Counted from the first letter of the stretch, positions 9,197-19,170 are shown. The stretch is DNA of 64,000 nt from Pseudomonadota bacterium (GCA_023388255.1 JAEWGO010000013.1:27040-91039); one strand, 5' to 3'. A program made the numbers and translations. Notes: generated by a model from the letters alone, not told the origin.

Positions 9197-12100
9197 TCAG
9201 GGAATACGGATCGCGGCACCCGTCTTGTCGTAGGCGTACTCCAGCACGCGCGCAGGGAAGCCGAGCGGCCCGGTCGTGGTCAGATGGATGTAGCCGTAGT
9301 TGAGCTGGCCAGTCTCCTCATTGCGGAACGCGATGCCGAGATAGCCGTCGGTGCCGTCGAGCCAGTTCATGAGGTAGTAGGACGAATTGGTGTAGCTCGA
9401 ACCCGGACCGACGATCGCGCCCGAGTGCAACACCGCCACGTTGCCGCCCGCGTCGGCCACGCCACCGACGGGCAGCGGCGTCAGGTCGCCGTAGAAGTAC
9501 GCCGTCAGCGTGCCATCGCCATAGTCATACAGGTTGATGTCGTCCATGCGCGTACCCGTGTAGCTGTCCCACAGGCCGGTGACGAGGTCCAGCGTGCTGC
9601 CGTCTTCGGAGGCGTTGACCAACTGGTCGACCGTTCCTGTGACGATGCTGGACGGGCCGCAGTGGCCGGTTTCGCCGACTTCGAAGCCGCTGCAGAAGAT
9701 CGCATCGAGCGCGGTCACGGCAAAACTGACCGGAACGACGATCTGCGGATGCGCCGGATCGTTGCTCGCCACGCACAGGTTCGCGTGATAGTCGCCGACG
9801 GCAAGACCGTTCGCATCGGCGATCACGTTGACCGCCTTGGTCTGCCCCGGGGCGACGCTGCCGTTCGGCGACGGCAGTTGCAGCCACGGGATACTGGCCG
9901 GGTTGTCGCAGGTCGGACCGCCGGCGCCGTCTTCCAGCGCGACGACCATCGTCAAATGGAAGTCGGGGAAGCCGATCGTCGCAGTCGACTCCGGCGCGTC
10001 GAGGCCGCAGTCCGGCGCGGAGATGAAGGTCGGATGCGTTTCCGGCGTGCTGTTGGCGCCCGGGAACCACTGGCCACCCGCGGCGTTGCCTTCGGTGTGG
10101 AACTCCACAACCAGATCGAGACCCGCGGTGTCGGCGATCGCGCCGCTGACCGGAATCGTGATCGAAGCGAGGCCCTGCGTGATGGTCGCGGTGGCACTGC
10201 CGATAGGCGTCAGGCTCGCGGTCGGGATCGTGTTGACTGCGGTCGCATGCGGGATCGTGTAGAGGTTGATCGTGACCGGCACGCCGCCGGCGATCGCGAT
10301 CGAACCGGACGAGACGGTCACGCTCTTGACCGCCGCATTGGCGCCAACCTGGGCATGCTCGTTGAAGTAGAAGCGGCGCCACCAACTGTTGGCTGCGGTG
10401 CTGGTTTGCTCCTCGCCGCACGACACGCCTTCGTCGCCGGGGCTGTTGTCGGCCATCTGCGCGATCGATTGCTCGTCGAGCACGACCGGCTGGCCGAAGC
10501 GGCTGGCGCCGCCGAGAGCCGCCGCGCTACGCCATTGGCTGCGCGTGCGCACATCGCCTGCCGCGAAGCGGCGAGCGGCGCTCGTCTTGTAGCTGGTCGG
10601 CGCGACGCCGCGCTGGGCGGCACTCGTCTGGATGCTGAAGTCGAGCGCGCTGCCGCCGATATTGCCGATGGTCAGCACGCCGGCATCCGAACCGCCGCTG
10701 TGCGTCGCGAACGCCAGCGCGTTCGGTGTGACCGTGGCGACCGGCTCGGGCGAGACATTGCTGCCGACGTAGAAATACGCCGCGTTCGCCTTGCTCGCTC
10801 CGACCAGAATGGTGTCGCCGCGCTTGGCGACCGACAGGCCGTACTCGTTGCCGGCCGCGGCATCCGATGCGGCGAGTTTGTCGATCTGCGTCCACTGGCC
10901 GCCGCCGTTCTCGAACAGGTAGGCCGCACCCTTCTGGCCGTCGGCGCCGTCCGCACCCACCAACAGCGTGTCGCCATCGAGCGCGACCGCAACACCGAAG
11001 TTGCCGCCCGGCTCGCCGTCGTCGGGGAAGACCTGCTGCTGCATCGTCCAACTGCCGCCGCTTTGGGTGAAGATCCATACTGCGCCCGTCTGCGGCATCG
11101 CGCCCATCGCAAGATTGCCGCCGATGGCGAGGGTCGCGCCCTGGATCGCGACCGCGCTGCCGAACGCCGTGAACGGGCCGGCGCCCGGAATCACCAACTT
11201 CTGCGTCTGGCTCCAGCTGCCGCCGCTCTCGCTGAAGACATAGGCCGCACCGGCGAAGAAGCCCGGATTCGGAGTGCCCAGCACCACGGTCGAACCGTCC
11301 AGCGCGGCGCCGATGCCGAGCTGATCGTTGCCGACGCCGTCGCTGGCGACGAGCTTGGCCGCCTGCGTCCAGTTGCCGCCGCTGTATTTGAAGACGTAGC
11401 CGGCGCCCTGCGAGGCATTCCCACCGACCGTCGCGGTCGCCGCGCCGACCAAGGCCGTGTCGCCCGACAACGCCACGATCGAGCCGAAGCGGTCGTTGGC
11501 GATGCCATCGCCGGCGACCAGCTTGGCCGATTGCGTCCAGTTGGCGCCGTTGCCTTCGAACACGTAGGCGGCGCCCTGATTGCCATCCTTGGCGCGCGCA
11601 CCGATCAACGCGCGGTTACCCGCCAGCGCAACCGAATAGCCGAACGTGTCGCCGGCAGCGCCGTCGTTGGCGTCCAGGCGAGCGACCTGGCTCCAGCTTG
11701 CGCCGCTGCGCGCGAACACATAGGCCGCGCCCTTGCCACCGGCCTTGTCGGCGCCGATCAGCGCCGTGTCGCCCGACAATGCCACCGCGTAGCCGAACTC
11801 CTCACCGGGCGCGCCGCCGCTGGCGGTCACCTTCTGCTCGACCCACACCAGCGGATCGACGACCACCGGATACGTCGCGCCGCGATCGTCGAACGCGATC
11901 ACGATGCGCTCGCCGGCGTGGCGCAAACTGGCCGGCAGCATCCGTCCATCGGCATCGGTCACGACCAGCTTGCCGTAGCGCAGCGAGCCCCAGCCGAGTT
12001 CGTCACCAACACGGCGCGCGGCGTGCGAACTTTCCATCTGCAAGGTCAGCTCGCCTTCACCGGCGGGTCGACGCTCCAGCGTGAACCCCTGCTCGAAGCC

Positions 12101-12493
12101 GAGCGGCAGCGCTTTCCACCATTCCGTGACGACACCATGTTCGTAGTGCGCCTCGTTGGCCTGCACGCGCGGCGCGACCGGCGCGACGGCGTGACGATCG
12201 CTGCCGCGGCCCCAATCGAGCAGGCGCAAGGCAAGTGCCTGCTCGCCACGGAACTCGGCGCCGCCGGTCTTGAAGCAGCCTTCGAGCGACTGCGCGGCGA
12301 TCGTGGCGCAACCGTTCGCATCGAGCGCATGGGAAACGCCTGCGTCGGCCGCGAGCGCGGCATAGAACGCCGGCTGCAAGGCCGTCGGCAAGGCAGGGGA
12401 GCGGTCCGTCACGGCCGCATGAACGACGGTCGCAGGTACGACCGCCGCGGCGCCGAGCACGAATGCCAGCGCCTTGGTCATCGGGTAATTCAT
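9197..12493 (-). CDS. Secreted seven-bladed FG-GAP beta-propeller protein
   Basis: 1098 residues. A signal peptide covers about residues 1-26 (MTKALAFVLGAAAVVPATVVHA). The chosen start has GGAG 12 nt upstream; an in-frame ATG at residue 5 is possible. Residues 231-578 hold seven integrin-alpha-type FG-GAP repeats (for example EEFGYAVALSGDTALIGA, DTFGYSVALAGNRALIGA, GNFGVAVALDGDTLLVGA), each ending in GAAYVF-like strands, enough for a closed seven-blade propeller. Around 585-620 is an ASH-like segment (TPNALAFATHSG), then beta-sandwich segments, an IFCSGFEVGETGHC motif near 935, and a C-terminal domain ending VLEYAYDKTGAAIRIP. FG-GAP propellers mediate protein or ligand binding in secreted proteins; the ligand here is unknown. 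It has its own terminator and is monocistronic. Confidence 0.88.
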   Translation of the reverse strand: MNYPMTKALAFVLGAAAVVPATVVHAAVTDRSPALPTALQPAFYAALAADAGVSHALDANGCATIAAQSLEGCFKTGGAEFRGEQALALRLLDWGRGSDRHAVAPVAPRVQANEAHYEHGVVTEWWKALPLGFEQGFTLERRPAGEGELTLQMESSHAARRVGDELGWGSLRYGKLVVTDADGRMLPASLRHAGERIVIAFDDRGATYPVVVDPLVWVEQKVTASGGAPGEEFGYAVALSGDTALIGADKAGGKGAAYVFARSGASWSQVARLDANDGAAGDTFGYSVALAGNRALIGARAKDGNQGAAYVFEGNGANWTQSAKLVAGDGIANDRFGSIVALSGDTALVGAATATVGGNASQGAGYVFKYSGGNWTQAAKLVASDGVGNDQLGIGAALDGSTVVLGTPNPGFFAGAAYVFSESGGSWSQTQKLVIPGAGPFTAFGSAVAIQGATLAIGGNLAMGAMPQTGAVWIFTQSGGSWTMQQQVFPDDGEPGGNFGVAVALDGDTLLVGADGADGQKGAAYLFENGGGQWTQIDKLAASDAAAGNEYGLSVAKRGDTILVGASKANAAYFYVGSNVSPEPVATVTPNALAFATHSGGSDAGVLTIGNIGGSALDFSIQTSAAQRGVAPTSYKTSAARRFAAGDVRTRSQWRSAAALGGASRFGQPVVLDEQSIAQMADNSPGDEGVSCGEEQTSTAANSWWRRFYFNEHAQVGANAAVKSVTVSSGSIAIAGGVPVTINLYTIPHATAVNTIPTASLTPIGSATATITQGLASITIPVSGAIADTAGLDLVVEFHTEGNAAGGQWFPGANSTPETHPTFISAPDCGLDAPESTATIGFPDFHLTMVVALEDGAGGPTCDNPASIPWLQLPSPNGSVAPGQTKAVNVIADANGLAVGDYHANLCVASNDPAHPQIVVPVSFAVTALDAIFCSGFEVGETGHCGPSSIVTGTVDQLVNASEDGSTLDLVTGLWDSYTGTRMDDINLYDYGDGTLTAYFYGDLTPLPVGGVADAGGNVAVLHSGAIVGPGSSYTNSSYYLMNWLDGTDGYLGIAFRNEETGQLNYGYIHLTTTGPLGFPARVLEYAYDKTGAAIRIP

Positions 12494-12678
12494 TGGTTCT
12501 GATCTCCGGGAAAGCGGGCCCGCACAGGGGGCTTGGGCGAGTATTCCGCCTGCTTTCCGCGTGCGTCAATGCACCGGGACGGCTAATTTCATCCATGAAC
12601 AAAAAATGCCACGAGGCGGGTCTGAATATCACCGCTCGCGCGCGTGCCGAAGGTCACACACCCGCCATCTGCGAGCGC

Positions 12679-13707
12679 TCAATCGTCGCGGCGCGCCAGT
12701 CGCAGCGCCGCAAGCCAGCCGAACTGGAAGCGTGTATCCGCATTCATCAAGGCCATTGCCTCGACCAGACGACGATTCAGGGTGCTGGCGGAAATATCCA
12801 GTTCGCGCGCAATCACCTTGTCCGGCAGGCCGGCAGCCAGCAGCGCCACCACGCCTTGCAGCGATTCCGGCAGGCTCGCCTGCGCCCCGTCCAGCGCCAG
12901 CTCGCCGGCAGCGGAGACGCGGATTGGCGTGGCACGCTCCCACAGCAGCTCGAACAGCGCATGCAGCGCGTCGAGCAGGGCCGATGAGCGCACCAGCAAC
13001 GAAGCGCTGTCGGGACGGTCGGGATTGAGCGGCACGAATGCGAGCTGGCGATCGGCCAGCACCATCTTGAACGGCACGTTCGGCGCGACGCGCACCTCCT
13101 CGCCGGCCCTGACATCGCCGAGGATGCGCTCGGCCATGCCGGGGGCGGCGAGGAAGGTGGCATCGACGATGTTGCGGAAGCGCACGCCACGCCGCTGCGC
13201 CTCGCGATGCGGACGCTGCGCCTGCTCGGCAGGCATGTCCAGCGGCGAGATCAGGATCGGCAGCCGGATCAACGTGACCACCTCCCGCTGCGCCGTTTCG
13301 TGCATGCGCTCGAACACCTGGCGCTCGGCTTCGCGCGCGGTCAGCAGTTCAACCAGTTGCTCCTGCTCGCCAGGCGGCGCGGCTTCTTCCTGCATCTGCT
13401 GGATCAGTGCGCGCGCGCGTTGAAGATCGTCCAGGCGCTTGAGCACGAGCGCTTCCATCGCCAGGCCCGGCGAAGCCGGCACGTAACGCCGCGGGCGCTG
13501 CGGCGAATAGGTGACCAACCCCTTCGCCTCGATCGCGTCGAGCAGGCGCTGCGTCTTGCGCAACGACAGCGGCAACGCCTGCGCCAGATCCGGCGCCGTG
13601 GCGCCGGGATGGGTGAGCAGCCAGCGGTAGGCTCGCTCCTCGACTTCCTCGACGCCGAGAACGTCGAGCGCCCGCGCAGGCCGCATGCTCGCCAGCGGCG
13701 TGGTCAC
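12679..13707 (-). CDS. TrmB/LuxR hybrid transcriptional regulator
   Basis: 342 residues with a DNA-binding domain at each end. The N-terminus (about 15-75) is a TrmB/MarR-like winged helix (ATAPDLAQALPLSLRKTQRLLDAI). Residues 80-150 are charged and helical, probably coiled coil. A middle ligand or effector region (about 150-265) follows. The C-terminus (about 275-335) is a LuxR-type helix-turn-helix (VVALLAAGLPDKVIARELDI). It starts with GTG at 13707 behind a good GAGGA Shine-Dalgarno; the in-frame ATG at 13686 has none. Such proteins occur next to specialised-metabolism genes in actinobacteria and some Gram-negatives. No target is evident here, although maeB lies 23 bp upstream on the same strand. 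Confidence 0.8.
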   Translation of the reverse strand: MTTPLASMRPARALDVLGVEEVEERAYRWLLTHPGATAPDLAQALPLSLRKTQRLLDAIEAKGLVTYSPQRPRRYVPASPGLAMEALVLKRLDDLQRARALIQQMQEEAAPPGEQEQLVELLTAREAERQVFERMHETAQREVVTLIRLPILISPLDMPAEQAQRPHREAQRRGVRFRNIVDATFLAAPGMAERILGDVRAGEEVRVAPNVPFKMVLADRQLAFVPLNPDRPDSASLLVRSSALLDALHALFELLWERATPIRVSAAGELALDGAQASLPESLQGVVALLAAGLPDKVIARELDISASTLNRRLVEAMALMNADTRFQFGWLAALRLARRDD

Positions 13708-13729
13708 GCCGATCCTCGCGCGCGCCGGG

Positions 13730-16045
13730 TCAGGCCAGGTCCGCCGGAACGATCGCGCTCCGGCCGGCCTGTTCGCGGATCTGCGCTTCGACCACGGCCA
13801 ATGCCGTCATGTTGAACACGCGCCGCACGGTCGCCGCCGGTGTCAGCACATGCCCGGGCTTGGAAAGCCCCATCAGGATCGGACCGATGACGACGCCGTC
13901 GGTCATCACGCGTGTCATGTTGAACGCGATGTTCGCCGAGTCCATGTTCGGGCAGACAAACACGTTCGCGCTGCCGGTCAGGCGCGAATTCGGGAACAGC
14001 GTTTCGCGCACGTCGGGATTGAGCGCGGTGTCCGCGTGCATCTCGCCTTCCATCTCGACCTTCGGCAGGCGTTCGCGCAGCAATTCGACCACGCGGCGCA
14101 TTTTCTGCGCGCTCGGATCGTCGTGGCTGCCGAAGTTCGAATGCGACAGGATCGCGATCTTCGGCGTGATGCCGAACAGCTTCAGGCGCCGCGCCGCCTG
14201 CATCGTCGCTGCGGCGATGCGCTCGGCGTCCGGGTCGACCGCAACATGCGTATCGAGGAAGAAAAACACGCCGCGGTCGTTGAATACCGCGCTCATCGCC
14301 GAGGGCGCATCAACGCCGGGATCGAGCGGGATGATGCCACGCAGGTAATGCAGCTTCTTGTGGTAACGACCGACCAGCCCGCAGATCAGCGCGTCGGCCT
14401 CGCCGCGCCGGACCATCAACGCGGCGATCACGGTCGCGCGCGAACGCACGATCGCCTTGGCGCTGTCCGGCGTCACGCCGTGGCGCTGCATCAGTTCGTG
14501 ATAGAGCGTCCAGTAGTCCTTGAAGCGCGGATCGTTCTCGATGTTGCACAACTCGAAATCGATGCCGGGCCGCAGGCGCAGGTTGAGGCGCTGGATGCGC
14601 GATTCGATGACCGCCGGGCGGCCGACCAGGATCGGCTTGGCGATGCCTTCGTCGACGACATGCTGCACCGAACGCAGCACGGTTTCTTCTTCTCCTTCAG
14701 CATAGACGACGCGTTTCGGATCGGCCTTGGCACGCGCGAACACCGGCTTCATCAGCAAGGTGGTGCGGAACACGAACGCGTTGAGTTTTTCCTTGTACGC
14801 GGCGAGGTCTTCGATCGGCCGCGTCGCCACGCCGGAATCCATCGCGGCCTTGGCCACCGCCGGCGCAAGCTGCACGATCAGGCGTGGATCGAACGGCTGC
14901 GGAATGATCGATTCCGGCCCGAACGAGGTCACCTTGCCACCGTAGGCGCGCGCGGCGACGTCGCTGGCCTCGCGCCGCGCCAGTTCCGCGATCGCGTGCA
15001 CGCAGGCGACTTTCATCGCCTCGTTGATCACAGTCGCGCCAACGTCGAGCGCGCCGCGGAAAATGTATGGAAAACACAAGGCGTTGTTGACCTGGTTCGG
15101 ATAGTCCGACCGGCCGGTCGCGATGATCGCGTCGGGACGCACCGCCTTCGCTTCCTCGGGCAGGATCTCCGGCGTCGGGTTCGCCAGCGCGAGGATGATC
15201 GGTCGCGGCGCCATGCGCGCGACCATCTCGGATTTGAGGATGCCGGGCGCGGAGAGCCCCAGGAACACGTCGGCGCCGCCGATGATGTCATCCAGCACGC
15301 GCGCATCGGTCTCGCGCGCGTAGCGGCACTTGTTCGTGTCCATTTCCTCCTTGCGGCCCTTCCAGACCACGCCGAGGCGATCGGCGACCCAGATGTTTTC
15401 GGGCTTCACGCCGAGGCTGACCGCCATGTCGAGGCAGGCGATGCCGGCCGCACCGGCGCCGGTCGAAACCAGCTTGATCTCGCCGATGTCCTTGCCGGCC
15501 ACGTACAGCGCATTGACCAGCGCCGCGCCGACGATGATCGCGGTGCCGTGCTGGTCGTCGTGGAAGACCGGGATTTTCATGCGCTGGCGCAGTTTCGCTT
15601 CGACCTCGAAGCACTCCGGCGCCTTGATGTCTTCCAGGTTGATGCCGCCGAAACTCGGCTCCATGCTGGCGATGATGTCGACCAGTTTGTCCGGATCGTT
15701 CTCGGCGATCTCGATGTCGAACACGTCGATGCCGGCGAACTTCTGAAACAGCACACCCTTGCCTTCCATCACCGGCTTCGCCGCCAGCGGGCCGATGTTG
15801 CCAAGGCCGAGCACGGCGGTGCCGTTGGTGATCACCGCGACGAGATTGCCGCGCGCGGTCAAGGTGGCGACTTCGCGCGGATCGCGCACGATCTCCTCGC
15901 ACGCCGCGGCGACGCCGGGTGAATAGGCGAGCGACAGTTCGCGCTGGGTGACAACGGATTTGGTCGGTGTGACCTTGATCTTGCCGGCCGGCTCCTTGCG
16001 GTGATAGTCGAGGGCGGCTTTCTTCAGTTCTTCGATCGTGGACAT
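13730..16045 (-). CDS. maeB: NADP-dependent malic enzyme with phosphotransacetylase-like tail
   Basis: 771 residues, the size of MaeB enzymes (about 760). It decarboxylates malate to pyruvate and CO2 while reducing NADP, in the cytosol. The N-terminal malic-enzyme domain begins MSTIEELKKAALDYHRKEP and contains SPGVAAACEEI, NGTAVLGLGNIG and the metal/substrate motif VFHDDQHGTAI, then a Rossmann segment (VSTGAGAAGIACL). The C-terminal 330 residues are the phosphotransacetylase-like domain typical of MaeB, which senses acetyl-CoA in E. coli. The ATG at 16045 matches family N-termini; no strong Shine-Dalgarno is seen. It is followed 23 bp later by the TrmB/LuxR regulator gene. Confidence 0.95.
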   Translation of the reverse strand: MSTIEELKKAALDYHRKEPAGKIKVTPTKSVVTQRELSLAYSPGVAAACEEIVRDPREVATLTARGNLVAVITNGTAVLGLGNIGPLAAKPVMEGKGVLFQKFAGIDVFDIEIAENDPDKLVDIIASMEPSFGGINLEDIKAPECFEVEAKLRQRMKIPVFHDDQHGTAIIVGAALVNALYVAGKDIGEIKLVSTGAGAAGIACLDMAVSLGVKPENIWVADRLGVVWKGRKEEMDTNKCRYARETDARVLDDIIGGADVFLGLSAPGILKSEMVARMAPRPIILALANPTPEILPEEAKAVRPDAIIATGRSDYPNQVNNALCFPYIFRGALDVGATVINEAMKVACVHAIAELARREASDVAARAYGGKVTSFGPESIIPQPFDPRLIVQLAPAVAKAAMDSGVATRPIEDLAAYKEKLNAFVFRTTLLMKPVFARAKADPKRVVYAEGEEETVLRSVQHVVDEGIAKPILVGRPAVIESRIQRLNLRLRPGIDFELCNIENDPRFKDYWTLYHELMQRHGVTPDSAKAIVRSRATVIAALMVRRGEADALICGLVGRYHKKLHYLRGIIPLDPGVDAPSAMSAVFNDRGVFFFLDTHVAVDPDAERIAAATMQAARRLKLFGITPKIAILSHSNFGSHDDPSAQKMRRVVELLRERLPKVEMEGEMHADTALNPDVRETLFPNSRLTGSANVFVCPNMDSANIAFNMTRVMTDGVVIGPILMGLSKPGHVLTPAATVRRVFNMTALAVVEAQIREQAGRSAIVPADLA

Positions 16046-16191
16046 GGGCGCTGGATGGCGGCGCGGCGATGTCCGCGCGACGGGAATGAGAACGGGCAAC
16101 GACTATAGCATCGCACCCATCGCACCCATCCGGTCCGGGCACCGCTCGCCGGCGATGCCAGCGCCGTCGACACGGACGACGAATGCGTGGA

Positions 16192-18111
16192 TCAGGAGCC
16201 GGCCGCAGCCGTCCGGCGCAGGAACAGCCAGCGTTGCTCATCCCACCGATAGCGTTCCGCCGCACTCCGGATTACCTCCAGCAGCTCGGCTACCCGTTGC
16301 GGCGAAACCTGCGACCCCTTGCGCGCATACGCCTGCAACAGGACCTGGTGCACATCGTCGAGCGAGAGCGCTTGCGGCGATGCGACGTACAGGCTTTTGA
16401 GCAGCGACGTCGACAGGTTCAAGCTCGGGTCCATCATCCTGAAGCCGAACATGACGCTGCCTACGCTGTGATAGGTCAGGTCCGTCGGCGTCTTGCCGAC
16501 ATAGCGATAGAGTTCGTACACGGTGCTCGGAACGAACACGCTCGACAGCATGTGGCCTGTCGGCACATCGACCGGGTTTCCTTCGTACGACTTCATCTCG
16601 TAGCCGACGTAGTCGTTGCCGACGCCCGACGTGAAACCGCTTTTCTGGGTGAAGGTCCACTGGCTCACCAGATAGCCGGACGACGACGTGAACGAGGCCG
16701 GATAGCATTCCTCGTCGGTCTGGTAGCAATCGAATCGGCCGATGTCGACCTTCACCCCGATGATCGGGCCGCCGTATTGGTCTGCCAGTGAGATGCCATA
16801 GGAGTTGTAGGGTGGCAAATCGACCGCCTGCCCTTGGCGGAATGTGGTCAGCGCACTCACGAAGTTGAAGTCGCGGCGGTCCCGGGTAATCAGTGCTCCG
16901 GTCGATGCAGCGACATAGCTCAGAGGCGCACCCGGTGTCGTCGGCGGCGACGGCACATCGGGCGCAGCACCCGAACCGTCGTTGGGAAGCCCGATGTCCT
17001 GCAGGGACGGCGCGCCGTAGGGACCAAACCAGAGTTCGCGAGTCAGATCGACCTTGCCACCGGCAGGATCGTCCATGACCTTCCACAGGTCGCGATAGTC
17101 CTGCACCAGATGGATCATCAGGCTGTTGGTGACGTTCTGCTTTTTCTTCGCATACCAGGCACCGGTCGCGATCAGGCTCGGCTGCCAGCAATAGGCCCCG
17201 GCGAGTCCGTGATCCTCGTATTTGCCGCGATTGGACTGGTAATTGTTCTCCAGATCGACCGCAATCGCAGCGATCTGGTTCGTCGCGTACTCGACATACT
17301 GATCGCGTGTGACGTGGAACAGGCTCCTGAACTGATCCATCGTGCTGCCAGCGCCTCCATCGTCGAATCCGTAGCCCGGCTTGCCATCCACGCCCGTTGC
17401 CGTGCCGTGCCAGACCAGATCGCGCAGGAACACCAGATGCAGGTTCGCGAACTGCGCGAAGTACGGGAGGATCTGCTGCTGCCAATCCGGGAAGGGTTCC
17501 GATCCGGGCGCGAAACTTCCCGCCATCGTGGTGAAGGTCGTGTGCAGGGTCAGCGCGCCCGTCCTCACATCGTCTCGATTGGAAGCGCTCGGCAATTGCC
17601 GGTACGCATCCACCAGGCCCAGATAGACGCCGTATGCGCCGTTCAAACCGGTCGCCGGCGTGCCCGACCCGTCCGCGCCAGCCGGATGGCCGAGCAAGTT
17701 GGCGAGGTTGTCCAGCGTCGTCTTCTGGATCGCGGTGTCGACCAGCGCCTGCATGCGTTGCAGCAGAAGTGCGCTCAATTCCTGCTGGTTCACTGGCCAG
17801 AACAGGTCCATGAAGATGCGCAAGGGTCCGCCAACCAAGGGGATCAGGCTGACGCCCGCATCGAACACAGCCTTGATATCGTTGATCGGATCCAGAATCG
17901 GCAGCGTGGCATCGAGCCCGGCGCCTGGACGCAAGCGCGGCGGAAACGCGATCGGCGGCGGCCCGCTCCGCTCGACCGCTCGCGCCAGCAGCGGCAAGCC
18001 GGCCGCCAGCGCGGCACCGCCGGGCAGACCCATCAACATGGCACGACGCCCCGGATCCACCGCGCCCGTCGCATCTGTCTTGCCGCTTTCCTTCCCGCTC
18101 CCGTGCGCCAT
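16192..18111 (-). CDS. Cry-like delta-endotoxin domain-I protein, copy 1
   Basis: 639 residues. The start at 18111 has GGAG seven bases upstream. A twin-arginine-like leader (GRRAMLMGLPGGAALAAGLP, residues 21-40) suggests Tat export. Residues about 70-366 follow the order of Cry toxin domain I (pore-forming helical bundle). They show IPLVGGPLRIFMDLFWP (90-106) at the helix-2 hairpin, ILPYFAQFANLHLVFLRD (224-241) at the conserved central helix block, a stretch resembling the last helix (NSLMIHLVQDYRDLW), and the block-2 start LTRELWFGPYG (357-367). Residues 395-580 form a beta-rich domain shared with the paralogue at 19213; its end (GHMLSSVF, VGSVMFGFRMMDPSLN) is reminiscent of the end of Cry domain II. 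There is no domain III. The tail 580-639 is helical and charged. A pore-forming toxin is the best guess by family, unproven here. Confidence 0.82.
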   Translation of the reverse strand: MAHGSGKESGKTDATGAVDPGRRAMLMGLPGGAALAAGLPLLARAVERSGPPPIAFPPRLRPGAGLDATLPILDPINDIKAVFDAGVSLIPLVGGPLRIFMDLFWPVNQQELSALLLQRMQALVDTAIQKTTLDNLANLLGHPAGADGSGTPATGLNGAYGVYLGLVDAYRQLPSASNRDDVRTGALTLHTTFTTMAGSFAPGSEPFPDWQQQILPYFAQFANLHLVFLRDLVWHGTATGVDGKPGYGFDDGGAGSTMDQFRSLFHVTRDQYVEYATNQIAAIAVDLENNYQSNRGKYEDHGLAGAYCWQPSLIATGAWYAKKKQNVTNSLMIHLVQDYRDLWKVMDDPAGGKVDLTRELWFGPYGAPSLQDIGLPNDGSGAAPDVPSPPTTPGAPLSYVAASTGALITRDRRDFNFVSALTTFRQGQAVDLPPYNSYGISLADQYGGPIIGVKVDIGRFDCYQTDEECYPASFTSSSGYLVSQWTFTQKSGFTSGVGNDYVGYEMKSYEGNPVDVPTGHMLSSVFVPSTVYELYRYVGKTPTDLTYHSVGSVMFGFRMMDPSLNLSTSLLKSLYVASPQALSLDDVHQVLLQAYARKGSQVSPQRVAELLEVIRSAAERYRWDEQRWLFLRRTAAAGS

Positions 18112-18606
18112 GGGCGTGCTCCGCGTGGATGATCGACGATGGTCCGGCGGCAGCCGTCGTGGACGGCAAGCCCTCGTATCGAGCATACGCGCAGGAATGC
18201 TCCGCAATGGATCATCGCGATAGCAGCGGCCATTCGGCAGCGCCTTCAGGGCTGCGGCGCGGAGCAATCTCCGGTCCTGCATCAGTCTGCCCGATCGTGC
18301 GAGGTCGCCGAATCCGGCTTCCAGCTCCGCCACGGCGGATCGTTGCGCCGTGACCGGCATGGCGCAACGGCGTCGGCATCACCGCGGCCGCGACTTCGAA
18401 CCAGGACGCGCCGGAATGTGATGCGGTGTCGCGACCGGCATACGCTTCGTGAAGCCACAGCCGCGAGAGGCGGATCTTGTCTGCGACATTGGCCAGCCGG
18501 TTGCCGCGGGATTCATCGAACGCGCAAGAGCGCGCCAAAGAGGATCGTTGCTATGCTCGCGATACTCACGCCAAGGGCCGCTCGCGGCGCAACCACCTGC
18601 TTCCCG
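18112..18606. other. Divergent regulatory region between Cry-like gene 1 and the ECF sigma gene
   Basis: 495 bp with no convincing coding sequence. It must hold the promoters of both the Cry-like gene (minus) and the sigma-factor gene (plus). I see no clear sigma-70 consensus, which would fit promoters read by an ECF factor, but I cannot assign a -35/-10 pair. A GAGGA followed by an in-frame ATG at 18553 offers an alternative sigma-factor start. Confidence 0.4.
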
Positions 18607-19170
18607 ATGAGCGATTCACTTGACGTCAACGAGATCACACGCCTGCTCGAGCGCTGCTGCTCGGGCGATGCCTCGGCCCTCGACCGCATCACGCCGATGG
18701 TCTATGCCGAGTTGAAGGCGCTGGCCACTCGGGCAATGCGCGGCGAGCGCGACGGCCACACCCTGCAAACCACCGCACTGGTCAACGAAGCCTACCTGCG
18801 CCTGCTCGGTGAACGCAGCCTCGATGCCGACAACCGTTCACACTTCGCCGCGCTCGCGGCGCAGGCGATGCGGCGCGTGCTGGTCGACCACGCGCGGCGC
18901 CGCGGCGCGGCCAAGCGGCCCACGTCCGACCAGCGCATCGCGATCGACGAGATCGACCTGCCGGAGGCGGAAGCCGACCTGATCGGCCTCGATGGCGCGC
19001 TCGACCGCCTCGCCAAAATCAGCCCGCGCCAAGCCAAGGTCGTGGACCTCAAGTTCTTCGCCGGCATGGAACTCGAACAGATCGCCGACGTGCTCGACGT
19101 CGCGCGCCCGACCGTCGTGCGCGATTGGCGCATGGCGCGCGCATGGCTGCAGCGCGAGCTGGCGCACTGA
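18607..19170 (+). CDS. ECF-type RNA polymerase sigma factor
   Basis: 187 residues. Region 2 covers about residues 10-95 (GDASALDRITPMVYAELKALATRAM, then SHFAALAAQAMRRVLVDHARRR) and region 4 about 125-185 (ISPRQAKVVDLKFFAGMELEQIA with the helix-turn-helix VLDVARPTVVRDWRMARAWL). This is the ECF subgroup that starts with a short EITRLL-type N-terminus and is commonly found with Ser/Thr kinases. No anti-sigma factor is adjacent. The kinase gene at 21349 lies one gene away, which matches the known kinase-linked ECF arrangement. The start is uncertain: ATG 18607 fits family length, while ATG 18553 has a better Shine-Dalgarno (GAGGA) and would give 205 residues. It is divergent from Cry-like gene 1 and convergent with Cry-like gene 2. 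Confidence 0.9.
   Translation: MSDSLDVNEITRLLERCCSGDASALDRITPMVYAELKALATRAMRGERDGHTLQTTALVNEAYLRLLGERSLDADNRSHFAALAAQAMRRVLVDHARRRGAAKRPTSDQRIAIDEIDLPEAEADLIGLDGALDRLAKISPRQAKVVDLKFFAGMELEQIADVLDVARPTVVRDWRMARAWLQRELAH

Noticed and set aside
9284..12502. A long plus-strand frame opposite the FG-GAP gene
   Set aside because: The product is low-complexity Arg/Ala-rich; the minus strand carries seven propeller repeats, a signal peptide and a terminator.
13685..15922. A long plus-strand frame opposite maeB
   Set aside because: It is a shadow of the conserved malic enzyme gene and has no recognisable domain.
18212..18538. A minus-strand 108-codon frame between Cry-like gene 1 and the sigma gene
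   Set aside because: There is no Shine-Dalgarno, no domain and biased low-complexity sequence. The region is better explained as divergent promoters.
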